Assembly: GCA_021299615.1 (NCBI GenBank)
Contig: JAJTHC010000200.1
Span: 1 to 7,281 of the forward strand
DNA length: 7,281 nucleotides
Origin: Vampirovibrionales bacterium
Lineage (GTDB): Bacteria > Cyanobacteriota > Vampirovibrionia > Vampirovibrionales > JAJTHC01
Direction of reading: 5' to 3'
Each line of letters begins with the position of its first letter. Within the stretch, counting starts at the first letter, position 1. Below are positions 1 to 5,238 of the stretch, one piece after another. The notes beneath the pieces are model-generated. The model did not search any database. It was not told where the DNA came from and saw only the letters and a list, made by a program, of their open reading frames with translations. A program made the position numbers and the translations under genes.

Positions 1-273
1 AACTTAAAAATCCTTACTTCTTTACTTGAATCTGCCAACAATAGTATTAAAACATAATGGTTATATTTTTGGAACCTCAAACTATTACAAGTCGTGACTG
101 GAAGATTTTCTTTTGTTGTAAAACGGCTTTTTAAAAGTTCATAGAATCAGTTGAAGATTCATCGCTTTTCCCCATAGCTCTCGTCGGTTATGTTATTTTA
201 ACTATATCGCCAAGAAACGGCAAGACAAAAACGAATTAAGATTTTTACGAATTAGAGAGAAGGAAGCCTCCTC

Positions 274-726
274 ATGATGAGTCAGCACTTTGAACGTGGC
301 ACAGTGCCTAATTTACGTCGCCGTGTGAGCCTAGAAATATCCTATACCCATTCGGTCAACTATGAAGAACCCATCATCGACGAGCAAGACGCAACAGGCT
401 CCTTGTTTCAGGTGGACAATGACACGTACATCATCGCGTTTGATTCAGAACTCAACGGCAAGCGACAAACCAACACGCTCAAACTGCATGAGGGTGTCAT
501 GTCTTGGGTGATTATTGGGGATGCTCACACACGCCAAACCTTCAAGCAAGGCGAATGGTATTCTAACCAGTTTTTTGTGGATGGTGCTTCGTTTACCTGC
601 CGAAATCGCACCCGTCGTTTAGACTATCACTTTAATGAAGAAGGTGGTTTCATCGATATTTTTTATGAATTGTATTCTGGCGAAACGCATTTAGGATACT
701 ATAGTTTAGAAGTTTATATTCATTAG
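274..726 (+). CDS. DUF1934/YwiB-like beta-barrel protein
   Basis: A 150-residue soluble protein with no signal peptide or membrane segment. After a short basic N-terminus (RRR at 15-17) it is almost all alternating hydrophobic/polar strands: 18-26, 43-57, 66-72, 76-81, 98-109, 115-120, 126-134 and 140-149. The order of elements fits the calycin-like DUF1934 family (B. subtilis YwiB, about 140 aa): an early strand, a Y-x-I-x-F strand at 52-56, a T-x-x-L-K strand at 67-70, an F-x-x-G segment near 101-104, and a closing G-G-F-I-D-I-F-Y-E-L strand at 124-133. The family's biochemical role is not established. This assignment is from memory of the family pattern, not a search. The start is supported by AGGAAG at 261-266, 7 bp upstream; a second ATG follows directly at 277. 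It stands alone on its strand, with a repeat-filled gap after it. I see no convincing promoter or hairpin terminator. Confidence 0.8.
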   Translation: MMSQHFERGTVPNLRRRVSLEISYTHSVNYEEPIIDEQDATGSLFQVDNDTYIIAFDSELNGKRQTNTLKLHEGVMSWVIIGDAHTRQTFKQGEWYSNQFFVDGASFTCRNRTRRLDYHFNEEGGFIDIFYELYSGETHLGYYSLEVYIH

Positions 727-813
727 AAGTGAGTGTTTTGAATTTTAGAATATAGTGTTTTAAAGAATTAGGCAGACGTTCGGCTATTCTAAGAGCGTAA
801 ACTATACTTTTCC

Positions 814-963
814 CTAGGTAGTGTGGACATTCAGCCCATAAAGGGTACTTTCTGTGTCAAAACAAGCCGTTTTTTCGTTATGTACGTCTGTGTACACGCC
901 TCAAAAGTCGTTTGTTTTTCCTTGAAATTCCTCCTTTCTTAACTAAATGTCGACACTACCTAG
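814..963 (+). mobile_element. MITE-like element with CTAGGTAGTGT-type inverted ends
   Basis: An inverted repeat 150 bp long overall. The left arm at 814-831 (CTAGGTAGTGTGGACATT) pairs with the right arm at 946-963 with one mismatch in 18, and weaker pairing continues 3 bp further in. No reading frame of note lies inside. The ends can be read as a 14-bp terminal repeat flanked by CTAG, or as a longer repeat, because CTAG is itself palindromic. The GTAGTGTnGACA terminus resembles ends I associate with IS5-like elements; that is a weak inference. The interior carries a structured core (separate entry) shared with the element at the right edge of the window, although the ends of the two differ. 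Confidence 0.6.
859..918 (+). other. Structured core hairpin, copy A
   Basis: Two nested stems. The outer one pairs 859-874 with 903-918: 12 Watson-Crick pairs, three G-T pairs and one C-C mismatch. All three wobbles are G-T when read on the plus strand and would be A-C mismatches on the other, so an RNA fold would favour the plus strand. The inner hairpin is TGTAC (881-885), loop GTCTGT (886-891), GTACA (892-896). The 24-bp core at 877-900 matches 7229-7252 at 22 of 24 positions, and the two differences are the paired closing bases of the inner stem. It could be a non-coding RNA fold, a single-stranded-DNA hairpin used in transposition, or a dyad protein-binding site. Confidence 0.55.
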
Positions 964-982
964 AGCTTTCTATAAAACAATC

Positions 983-1020
983 ACGCACAAAACAAAGGCC
1001 TGATCGGTTTTATCCATATA
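983..1020 (+). promoter_or_regulatory. Shared upstream block, copy 1
   Basis: A 38-bp stretch that matches 5143-5180 at 30 of 38 positions without gaps. It begins with the identical 12-mer ACGCACAAAACA and ends with TTTTATCC followed by an AT-rich run ending TATA. Both copies lie upstream of short Tyr/Pro-rich protein genes on the plus strand, so a common promoter or operator region is likely. A possible -10 (TATAAA, 971-976) lies just before this copy, but no good -35 accompanies it. The next element begins at the terminal TATA. Confidence 0.45.
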
Positions 1021-1166
1021 TAGCCAAGTTTAGAGTTTTCTGTACTTAGCCTATTCTAGGAGCCTAGACTCGCAGATGGGCGAGGTGTACAAAGACGACC
1101 ATAAGCACATCGAGAACCCGAATGACAACGAAGAGACAAGTACAGGAAACTCTAAACTTGGCTATA
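1019..1166 (+). mobile_element. MITE with 29-bp terminal inverted repeats and TA flanks
   Basis: The left arm at 1019-1047 (starts TATAGCCAAGTTTAGAG) and right arm at 1138-1166 are reverse complements at 28 of 29 positions; the exception is a T-G pair (1039/1146). If the outermost TA on each side is a target duplication, the element is 1021-1164. A TA duplication and short non-coding body suit an IS630/Tc1-type MITE, moved in trans; no transposase is present. The 90-bp interior has a small palindrome CTAGGAGCCTAG (1056-1067) and, on the minus strand, a diverged version of the core (1081-1105, GTGTACAAAGACG). Related sequences occur at 3211 and 7166. Reading through it would place a large hairpin 18 nt ahead of the next gene's ribosome-binding site. 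Confidence 0.75.
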
Positions 1167-1197
1167 AGGGACTATTCTAAGCAAGGGAACATCACAC

Positions 1198-1557
1198 ATG
1201 AGCGGACTAAACATCGTCTATAGCGAAGCCAGTGACGGCTATGCCCCATGGAATTATAACCTGCCAGCTTCCGCCGTCACGGCGGAACAGTATAATGCTT
1301 TTACACCTTACAACAATAGCAATTACGCCCCATTATCCTTCCAGCAACGTAGTTCAACAGGCGAACCCTTGCCCATGCCTTACGCAGGCTTGCAAGCCGT
1401 TGCTTTAGAAACCATCGCCAAAGATCGCTACTTGCGTACGCCTCAAACCAACCCTTACCAAACTTTCGCCAATTACGGGGGGCTGAATCAATACGGCTTT
1501 GCCAATAGCCAATTCCCGCCCGATGCCCTTAACCCCTATTTTAACCAACAGGCTTAA
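1198..1557 (+). CDS. Tyr/Asn/Pro-rich 119-aa protein of unknown function
   Basis: I do not recognise this protein. It has 119 residues, including 12 Tyr, 13 Asn and many Pro and Gln, but a single Lys (75) and no Cys. No signal peptide or membrane segment is visible. Tyr is spread along the whole chain in short motifs such as APWNY, TPYNN, TNPYQTF, GLNQYGF and LNPYF. The only stretch that looks helical is about 61-80 (Y-A-G-L-Q-A-V-A-L-E-T-I-A-K). This composition is typical of flexible, surface-exposed or self-associating segments, but no function follows from it. The start is well supported: AGGGA at 1184-1188, 9 bp before the ATG. It begins MSG, like the 465-aa protein at 5577, and shares an upstream block with the 5239 operon, which suggests related roles. 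Its stop is 4 bp from the stop of the opposing gene. Confidence 0.75.
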   Translation: MSGLNIVYSEASDGYAPWNYNLPASAVTAEQYNAFTPYNNSNYAPLSFQQRSSTGEPLPMPYAGLQAVALETIAKDRYLRTPQTNPYQTFANYGGLNQYGFANSQFPPDALNPYFNQQA

Positions 1558-1561
1558 GACT

Positions 1562-3058
1562 TCATTGTTTTGACGCTTGGGGCTTGTTTGGTGCATTCAC
1601 GTAATTCACAAAATCATGCGAAAACTTCGGTGCCATCAACACATTGCTCGCAATTTGAGCCGTCAACCCTACGGTTGATGCAACTAACAACGTCGCTTCT
1701 TCTTGAATACGCTTGGCTTCTTCCGTATTGGCAACCGCCTTTGGCAATGCCACCCAATTAAAATGTTCAATGGCTTTAAGTGAACAGAGTTTCGCCGCCC
1801 AATAAACCACCATGCCCATCCATGAATGGGTGAAGTCACGGATGTAATACTCGTCTCGCTTGTCTTTGGGGTCTCGTGAATAGCGTATTGTCGGAATAAT
1901 TAAAGACGGTAAGAGCCAATGCAAAGCATGGTAAGCCGATTTATAACTATAGAGCTTTTCAAGTTTTTCAGGGTTATTGTGATGCTTAATCGTGTAGGCT
2001 AAACCTCCAATAGCAGCGGTCATATAGGTGGCTCCCATGAGGGCAACGCCAACGGCAGGGGCTTTCAGCTTAAAGCTTAATTCGCCGTTTTCGTCCTTTT
2101 TGGCTTGAAAAAAGGCGTGTTTGAGTTCGCCTTTCAACGAATGGTCTTTAGGATATTCGACTCGGTGATGCTTTTGTTTAAGGGCTTTTTCCTTCTTAGA
2201 TTGCGGAAAAAATAGCATACTACTCAATTTCGCCAGCCCGATTCCCCCTAATAAGCTGGTGACAACCCCTTGCAAGTCGTAATCCATAAGACGAATGCCC
2301 CGTTGAATCATCCGCTCTTTAAAGGTAGAAGCCGTGATTTTAGGGCAAGGTCTCATTAGCTTGTAAGCCAGTGGCAGCAAGGCTAAGAAGCCTCCTACGG
2401 TGACGAGGGCTTCAAAGGTATGGCGTTTCTTGTCTTGGGCGGATTGATCGTCCCACCCTTCCTTTAGATGCTGGACTTTATCAGGCGATTGCATCCACTG
2501 ATGCACCTCTTTAAGGTGTAACATGGCTTGCTTACCAATGGCAGGACCGATTAAGGCGGAAGCCGTTAAGGACAAAACTTGAGCAGGAATATAGCTGAAA
2601 AAATGATTTTTTTCTTTTGCGGCAGCTTTTTCGCCGTCGGTACCAAGTTCTTTTTTTGCGTCTGCACCTATGGCTTTACCAATGCCCTGTAAGGCTTTGG
2701 GCAGTTTGGCGATGACGTCTGGCTTGCTTAAGGCGGTCACACCGTTGGAAAGCACCTTCCGCATAAACAAGTAAAGCATGGTGGCAGAGCCAAGGGCGGC
2801 AAAATCCCGAGCGAGTAGGGCGTTTTTGTCTTCAGGCGTGTCTTGCGTATAGCGTAAAAGGGGGACAAGGAAAAGGGTTGCCAGCATGAAGCCTCGATAT
2901 TCAATACCTTCAAAGTCCCAGTGCTTGGGGGGGTGCCACGCCCCACTGCGTTGTTGCGGTATTTTAAGCGAGTCTTGAGGCTTTTGTAACAGCACTTTAG
3001 TCCCCTGCGGTTGAAGCAGGGAAGCTTCGGTGTTGAAATTGAAAGGAGCCATTTTCAT
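1562..3058 (-). CDS. Multi-pass membrane protein with internal duplication, unknown function
   Basis: A 498-residue protein counted from the ATG at 3058; I do not recognise the family. Hydrophobic segments fall near 57-70, 85-101, 157-176, 215-235, 262-284, 334-357, 379-391, 410-426 and 455-475, with basic loops between them (one Lys/Arg-rich loop at about 285-320). Two regions, 54-104 and 376-426, share the pattern R-Y-x-x-D, 10 residues, R-D-F, 9 residues, Y, then Lys 4-5 residues later, with identical R-to-R and R-to-Y spacing (R69/R84/Y96 and R392/R407/Y419). A second weaker pair, L-T-A followed by a hydrophobic run and a Pro, occurs at 159-192 and 460-490, so the protein looks like a duplicated module joined by a linker. 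A TTG 33 bp upstream (3091) would add 11 residues. I prefer the ATG because AGAAAGG (3070-3076) lies upstream of it, although at a long 11-nt spacing. Confidence 0.75.
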   Translation of the reverse strand: MKMAPFNFNTEASLLQPQGTKVLLQKPQDSLKIPQQRSGAWHPPKHWDFEGIEYRGFMLATLFLVPLLRYTQDTPEDKNALLARDFAALGSATMLYLFMRKVLSNGVTALSKPDVIAKLPKALQGIGKAIGADAKKELGTDGEKAAAKEKNHFFSYIPAQVLSLTASALIGPAIGKQAMLHLKEVHQWMQSPDKVQHLKEGWDDQSAQDKKRHTFEALVTVGGFLALLPLAYKLMRPCPKITASTFKERMIQRGIRLMDYDLQGVVTSLLGGIGLAKLSSMLFFPQSKKEKALKQKHHRVEYPKDHSLKGELKHAFFQAKKDENGELSFKLKAPAVGVALMGATYMTAAIGGLAYTIKHHNNPEKLEKLYSYKSAYHALHWLLPSLIIPTIRYSRDPKDKRDEYYIRDFTHSWMGMVVYWAAKLCSLKAIEHFNWVALPKAVANTEEAKRIQEEATLLVASTVGLTAQIASNVLMAPKFSHDFVNYVNAPNKPQASKQ

Positions 3059-3064
3059 ATCGAT

Positions 3065-3109
3065 AAAAGCCTTTCTTAAATAAGTGTTCAAAATAGAAAA
3101 GCCGTTCTT
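3065..3109 (-). repeat. Duplicated leader segment at the start of the membrane protein gene
   Basis: Read on the minus strand, AAGAACGGCTTTT (3109-3097) and AAGAAAGGCTTTT (3077-3065) agree at 12 of 13 positions and are 32 bp apart. Each lies just upstream of a possible start codon: the first before TTG at 3091, the second before ATG at 3058. The better ribosome-binding match (AGAAAGG) is in the second copy, which is why the ATG start is preferred. Confidence 0.4.
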
Positions 3110-3210
3110 TTAAATAAAGATTGCTTAAGGCATTAAGTTTGCTAAAAATAATAACGTGTTATAGTAATTCGCAGAGCTTACTATCGTATTCTAAAGAAAC
3201 AACCATACTG

Positions 3211-3267
3211 GATAACCAAGCTTAGCGTTTTCTGTACAGTAGGCTAGACGAGAAGCCGAGAATAGCC
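3211..3267 (+). repeat. Decayed half copy of the TATAGCC element
   Basis: Positions 3211-3239 match the left arm of the 1019-1166 element at 23 of 29 positions, with the shared run GTTTTCTGTAC. The segment ends in the perfect palindrome CTGTACAG (3232-3239). It continues into a small inverted repeat, GGCTA (3242-3246) with TAGCC (3263-3267), recalling the internal palindrome of the intact element. I could not find a matching right arm downstream, so this looks like a solo end or an eroded copy. It sits in the gap upstream of the membrane protein gene. Confidence 0.5.
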
Positions 3268-3331
3268 CACTTAAAAAACAGTTATAGCTTTTTCTTATAT
3301 AGGAAACTTTGCAAAAGGCTTTTCAGGGAGC

Positions 3332-3360
3332 GAGATTGCCACGCTAGGCTCGCAATGACG
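3332..3360 (-). repeat. CGTCATTGCGAG / GGCAATCTC dispersed palindromic repeat
   Basis: On the minus strand this reads CGTCATTGCG, then AGCCTAGCGT, then GGCAATCTC. The half-sites ATTGC and GCAAT form a stem. Repeats of this CGTCATTGCGAG...GGCAATCTC form are found scattered between genes in many unrelated bacteria; that is recalled knowledge, not a search. It lies in the long non-coding gap downstream of pgk. Confidence 0.6.
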
Positions 3361-3369
3361 GACAGAAAA

Positions 3370-3423
3370 CTTGCCGACAACGCACTAAATGCGAGGCTTC
3401 CGAGACATTTTGCGGACGGCAGG
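3370..3423. other. Possible three-way-junction fold
   Basis: CTTGCCG (3370-3376) pairs with CGGCAGG (3417-3423) with one T-G pair, enclosing two small hairpins: CGCA/TGCG (3381-3384 with 3390-3393) and TCCG/CGGA (3399-3402 with 3413-3416). The short stems could arise by chance in repeat-rich DNA. It belongs to the gene-free stretch 3059-3680, whose remaining sequence is purine-rich (3420-3520) and holds no convincing reading frame. Confidence 0.3.
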
Positions 3424-3457
3424 AACAAAGGGAAAGCGAGAGGGGTGGGATAAACTC

Positions 3458-3550
3458 ATTCACGAAGTGAATCTTCACCTTTAGGAAGGAGAGGTTGGGA
3501 GAGGAAACCAACGGTTTTCTTTCCCAAGAGAAAAAGTCAGAGACTTTTTC
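3458..3550. repeat. Hairpin cluster in purine-rich spacer
   Basis: Three compact hairpins: ATTCAC-GAA-GTGAAT (3458-3472); AAACC-AAC-GGTTT near 3505-3517; and GAAAAAGTC-AGA-GACTTTTTC (3530-3550), a perfect 9-bp stem. Between them run GGAGAGG-type purine motifs. The last hairpin has A and T runs within its arms and could act as a weak terminator in either direction, but no separate T tract follows it. No gene is visible here. Confidence 0.4.
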
Positions 3551-3600
3551 GATGGAAGGGGAGCGACCAAGACCCTCCCTCCCTTAAGCGCATTTAGAGG

Positions 3601-3637
3601 TGTCGGAGAACCTTTGTGCGTCCAAAGGTCTCTGACA
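3601..3637 (-). terminator. Large hairpin downstream of pgk, possible 3-prime end
   Basis: TGTCGGAGAACCTTTG (3601-3616) pairs with 3623-3637 across a 6-nt loop: 14 Watson-Crick pairs, one G-T pair and one bulged A. It starts about 44 bp beyond the pgk stop in the direction of pgk transcription, so it could protect or end the pgk transcript. There is no T tract after it on the minus strand, so it is not a typical intrinsic terminator. Confidence 0.3.
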
Positions 3638-3680
3638 GCACCAGCTCGAAACGGAGCAAACCATCCAAAAAATAAACGTC

Positions 3681-4904
3681 TTAAACAGAAACCGTGCGAG
3701 CGTTTAAGGCTTCAATACCAGGTAAAGCCTTACCTTCAATAAACTCAAGGCTGGCTCCACCACCTGTGGAAACATGGGTAAACGCCGATTTAGGATACTT
3801 GAACTTTTCCACCGCAGAAACGGTGTCGCCTCCGCCTAAAACGGTTTGGGCGCCGTTCTTCGTGGCTTGAGCAACCGCAACCGCAAGGGCTTTGGTGCCT
3901 TCCGCAAAAGCGTCCCATTCAAAAACGCCTACAGGACCGTTCCACAAAATAGACGCACTGTTTAAAATGACATCCGCAAAAACTTGACGGGTTTTCGGTC
4001 CAATGTCCATGCCTTCCCAGCCGTCAGGAATGGCAGTGGCATCGACGGTTTGCGTGTTGGCGGTTGCACTGAAGTCATCCGCAACCACAATATCTTGAGA
4101 CAAGTAAAGATTCACGCCATTCGCTTTCGCTTTGGCAAGAATGTCTTTCGCCGTGTCCACAAAACTTGGTTCGCAAAGGGATTTGCCTACGCTATAGCCT
4201 TGAGCCAACAAGAAGGTATACGCCATGCCTCCGCCGATGATGATGTTGTCGACTTTGTCGAGCAAATTCGTCAAGACCGCAATTTTGGTGGAAACTTTGG
4301 ATCCGCCGACAATCGCCGTAACAGGCTTTTTCGCATTCGTTAAAATACCGCCTAAGGCTTCGATTTCAGCACTCATCAACAAACCAGCAACCGCTAAAGG
4401 CACGATGTGAGCCACGCCTTCGGTCGACGCATGCGCACGGTGAGAGGTACCAAAGGCATCGTTCACATAAACATCTGCTAAACTGGCTAAGGCTTTGGCA
4501 AAAGTAGGATCGTTCTGCTCTTCGCCTGCTTCAAAACGGACGTTTTCAAGCATCAAGACTTGTCCATTTTCGAGGGCAGCGACTTTGGCTTGAGCATCGG
4601 CACCCACAACATCGCTGGCTTGAATGACGTTTACGCCGTTAAGCAAAGTGGCTAAATGCTTAGAAATAGGGGCTAAGCTTAAGGTTGTGCGGTCGGCTTC
4701 AGTTTTGGGGCGTCCGAAATGGCTGACGACGATGACTTTGGCTCCTGCTTGAACGAGGTAGTTCAAGGTGGGCAATGCTGCCACGATACGGCTGTCGTCG
4801 TCAATGTTACCGTTACTAATGGGGACGTTTAAGTCTTCACGTACCAAAACACGCTTGCCTGCTAATTGGTTGGGGGTTAGATCTTGTAAACGAATAAAAG
4901 TCAT
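3681..4904 (-). CDS. pgk: Phosphoglycerate kinase
   Basis: Transfers phosphate between 1,3-bisphosphoglycerate and ADP, giving 3-phosphoglycerate and ATP in glycolysis, reversibly; cytosolic and monomeric in most bacteria. The 407 residues are slightly above the usual 390-400. All landmark motifs are present: V-R-E-D-L-N-V-P (21-28, with R22, D24, N26), D-D-S-R (36-39), S-H-F-G-R-P (61-66), L-E-N-V-R-F (119-124), D-A-F-G-T-S-H-R-A-H-A-S (149-160), G-G-S-K-V-S-T-K (200-207), G-G-G-M-A-Y-T-F (224-231), W-N-G-P-V-G-V-F-E (321-329), G-G-G-D-T (357-361) and S-T-G-G-G-A-S (379-385). Nothing catalytic appears missing. The ATG follows AAGGA by 9 bp on the minus strand. It is transcribed alone here: gapA, tpiA and other usual partners are not adjacent. 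A TATACT -10 candidate lies about 30 bp upstream of the start. Confidence 0.98.
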   Translation of the reverse strand: MTFIRLQDLTPNQLAGKRVLVREDLNVPISNGNIDDDSRIVAALPTLNYLVQAGAKVIVVSHFGRPKTEADRTTLSLAPISKHLATLLNGVNVIQASDVVGADAQAKVAALENGQVLMLENVRFEAGEEQNDPTFAKALASLADVYVNDAFGTSHRAHASTEGVAHIVPLAVAGLLMSAEIEALGGILTNAKKPVTAIVGGSKVSTKIAVLTNLLDKVDNIIIGGGMAYTFLLAQGYSVGKSLCEPSFVDTAKDILAKAKANGVNLYLSQDIVVADDFSATANTQTVDATAIPDGWEGMDIGPKTRQVFADVILNSASILWNGPVGVFEWDAFAEGTKALAVAVAQATKNGAQTVLGGGDTVSAVEKFKYPKSAFTHVSTGGGASLEFIEGKALPGIEALNARTVSV

Positions 4905-4933
4905 GGGGGAGCATCCTTATAAATTAGGGAGAT

Positions 4934-4939
4934 AGTATA
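4934..4939 (-). promoter_or_regulatory. Candidate pgk -10 element
   Basis: TATACT on the minus strand, about 30 bp before the pgk ATG, would give a 5-prime leader of roughly 20 nt that still holds the AAGGA ribosome-binding site. No clear TTGACA-like -35 lies at the right spacing, so this is a candidate only. Confidence 0.4.
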
Positions 4940-4971
4940 GAAAGCTTTGTGAAAGTCCATATTGCTCTGTC

Positions 4972-5092
4972 CCCCCTCCTAATTTTAGGAGGGGGTTAGG
5001 GGGCGGTTAAATCAACAAACAGCGTCTAGGGTTTAACCTCACCCTCGAACGTCTTATGACGTTCTCTTCCCTCTCCTAAAATCAGGAGAGGG
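4972..5092. repeat. Palindrome cluster between divergent genes
   Basis: Three strong hairpins lie between the divergent pgk and 5239 promoters. The first is CCCCCTCCTAA / TTAGGAGGGGG (4972-4982 with 4985-4995), an 11-bp palindrome. The second is GAACGTC-TTAT-GACGTTC (5047-5064). The third is CCCTCTCCT / AGGAGAGGG (5069-5077 with 5084-5092). A fourth, longer-range pair is GGTTAAA (5005-5011) with TTTAACC (5032-5038). The outer two hairpins resemble inverted copies of each other, so they could pair with each other instead. This pattern of CT-rich and GA-rich palindromes is typical of dispersed intergenic repeats; it could also insulate the two transcription units. Confidence 0.55.
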
Positions 5093-5102
5093 GGCAGGAC
5101 TT

Positions 5103-5130
5103 TTGCAAAACTTCCTAGGAATAGTATACC
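5103..5130 (+). promoter_or_regulatory. Candidate promoter of the 5239-6974 operon
   Basis: TTGCAA (5103-5108), a 16-bp spacer, then TATACC (5125-5130) fits a housekeeping-sigma promoter loosely. It would give a leader of roughly 100 nt that includes the shared block at 5143-5180. Confidence is limited because neither hexamer is a full consensus match. Confidence 0.35.
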
Positions 5131-5142
5131 ACAAAAGCCAAA

Positions 5143-5180
5143 ACGCACAAAACACAAGCCATTTTGTTTTTATCCTTATA
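5143..5180 (+). promoter_or_regulatory. Shared upstream block, copy 2
   Basis: Counterpart of 983-1020: the same length, 30 of 38 identical, sharing ACGCACAAAACA at the left and TTTTATCC plus TATA at the right. Here no mobile element follows; AAAGGACTTAA comes next (5186-5196), which resembles the AAGGGACTATT just beyond the element at 1019-1166. A shorter trace of the motif, TTTTATCCAT (5539-5548), precedes the second gene of this operon. Confidence 0.45.
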
Positions 5181-5224
5181 GCGTTAAAAGGACTTAATAC
5201 CATTTAATCAACCATTGCCACTCA

Positions 5225-5230
5225 TAAGGA
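5225..5230 (+). promoter_or_regulatory. Ribosome-binding site fixing the start at 5239
   Basis: TAAGGA, 8 bp before the ATG at 5239. This makes the upstream in-frame TTG (5215) and ATG (5230) poor choices, since the site lies inside the extended frame. The same ATAAGGATGC string precedes pgk at nearly the same spacing. Confidence 0.6.
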
Positions 5231-5238
5231 TGCAACGC

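Noticed and set aside
1..273. Promoter or end of an upstream gene
   Set aside because: AT-rich sequence with several TATA-like strings but no hexamer pair at acceptable spacing, and no open frame entering from the left edge that I can support.
877..900. Resemblance of the core (GTTAT..., nested hairpin) to integron attC sites
   Set aside because: The GTTATGT string does not fit the GTTRRRY core site, there is no matching RYYYAAC partner at the other end, and no cassette genes or integrase are present.
814..1166. Possible CRISPR-like or retron-like non-coding locus
   Set aside because: There are no regularly spaced direct repeats and no cas, reverse transcriptase or effector gene nearby; the structure is explained by two separate inverted-repeat elements.
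3984..4410. Plus-strand open frames opposite pgk
   Set aside because: They lie wholly within a certain pgk gene on the other strand, have no ribosome-binding support and encode compositionally odd peptides; they are shadows.
5215..5238. TTG start giving a 105-aa version of the tail-anchored protein
   Set aside because: The clear TAAGGA site lies inside this extension at the right distance for the ATG at 5239, and no site precedes the TTG.
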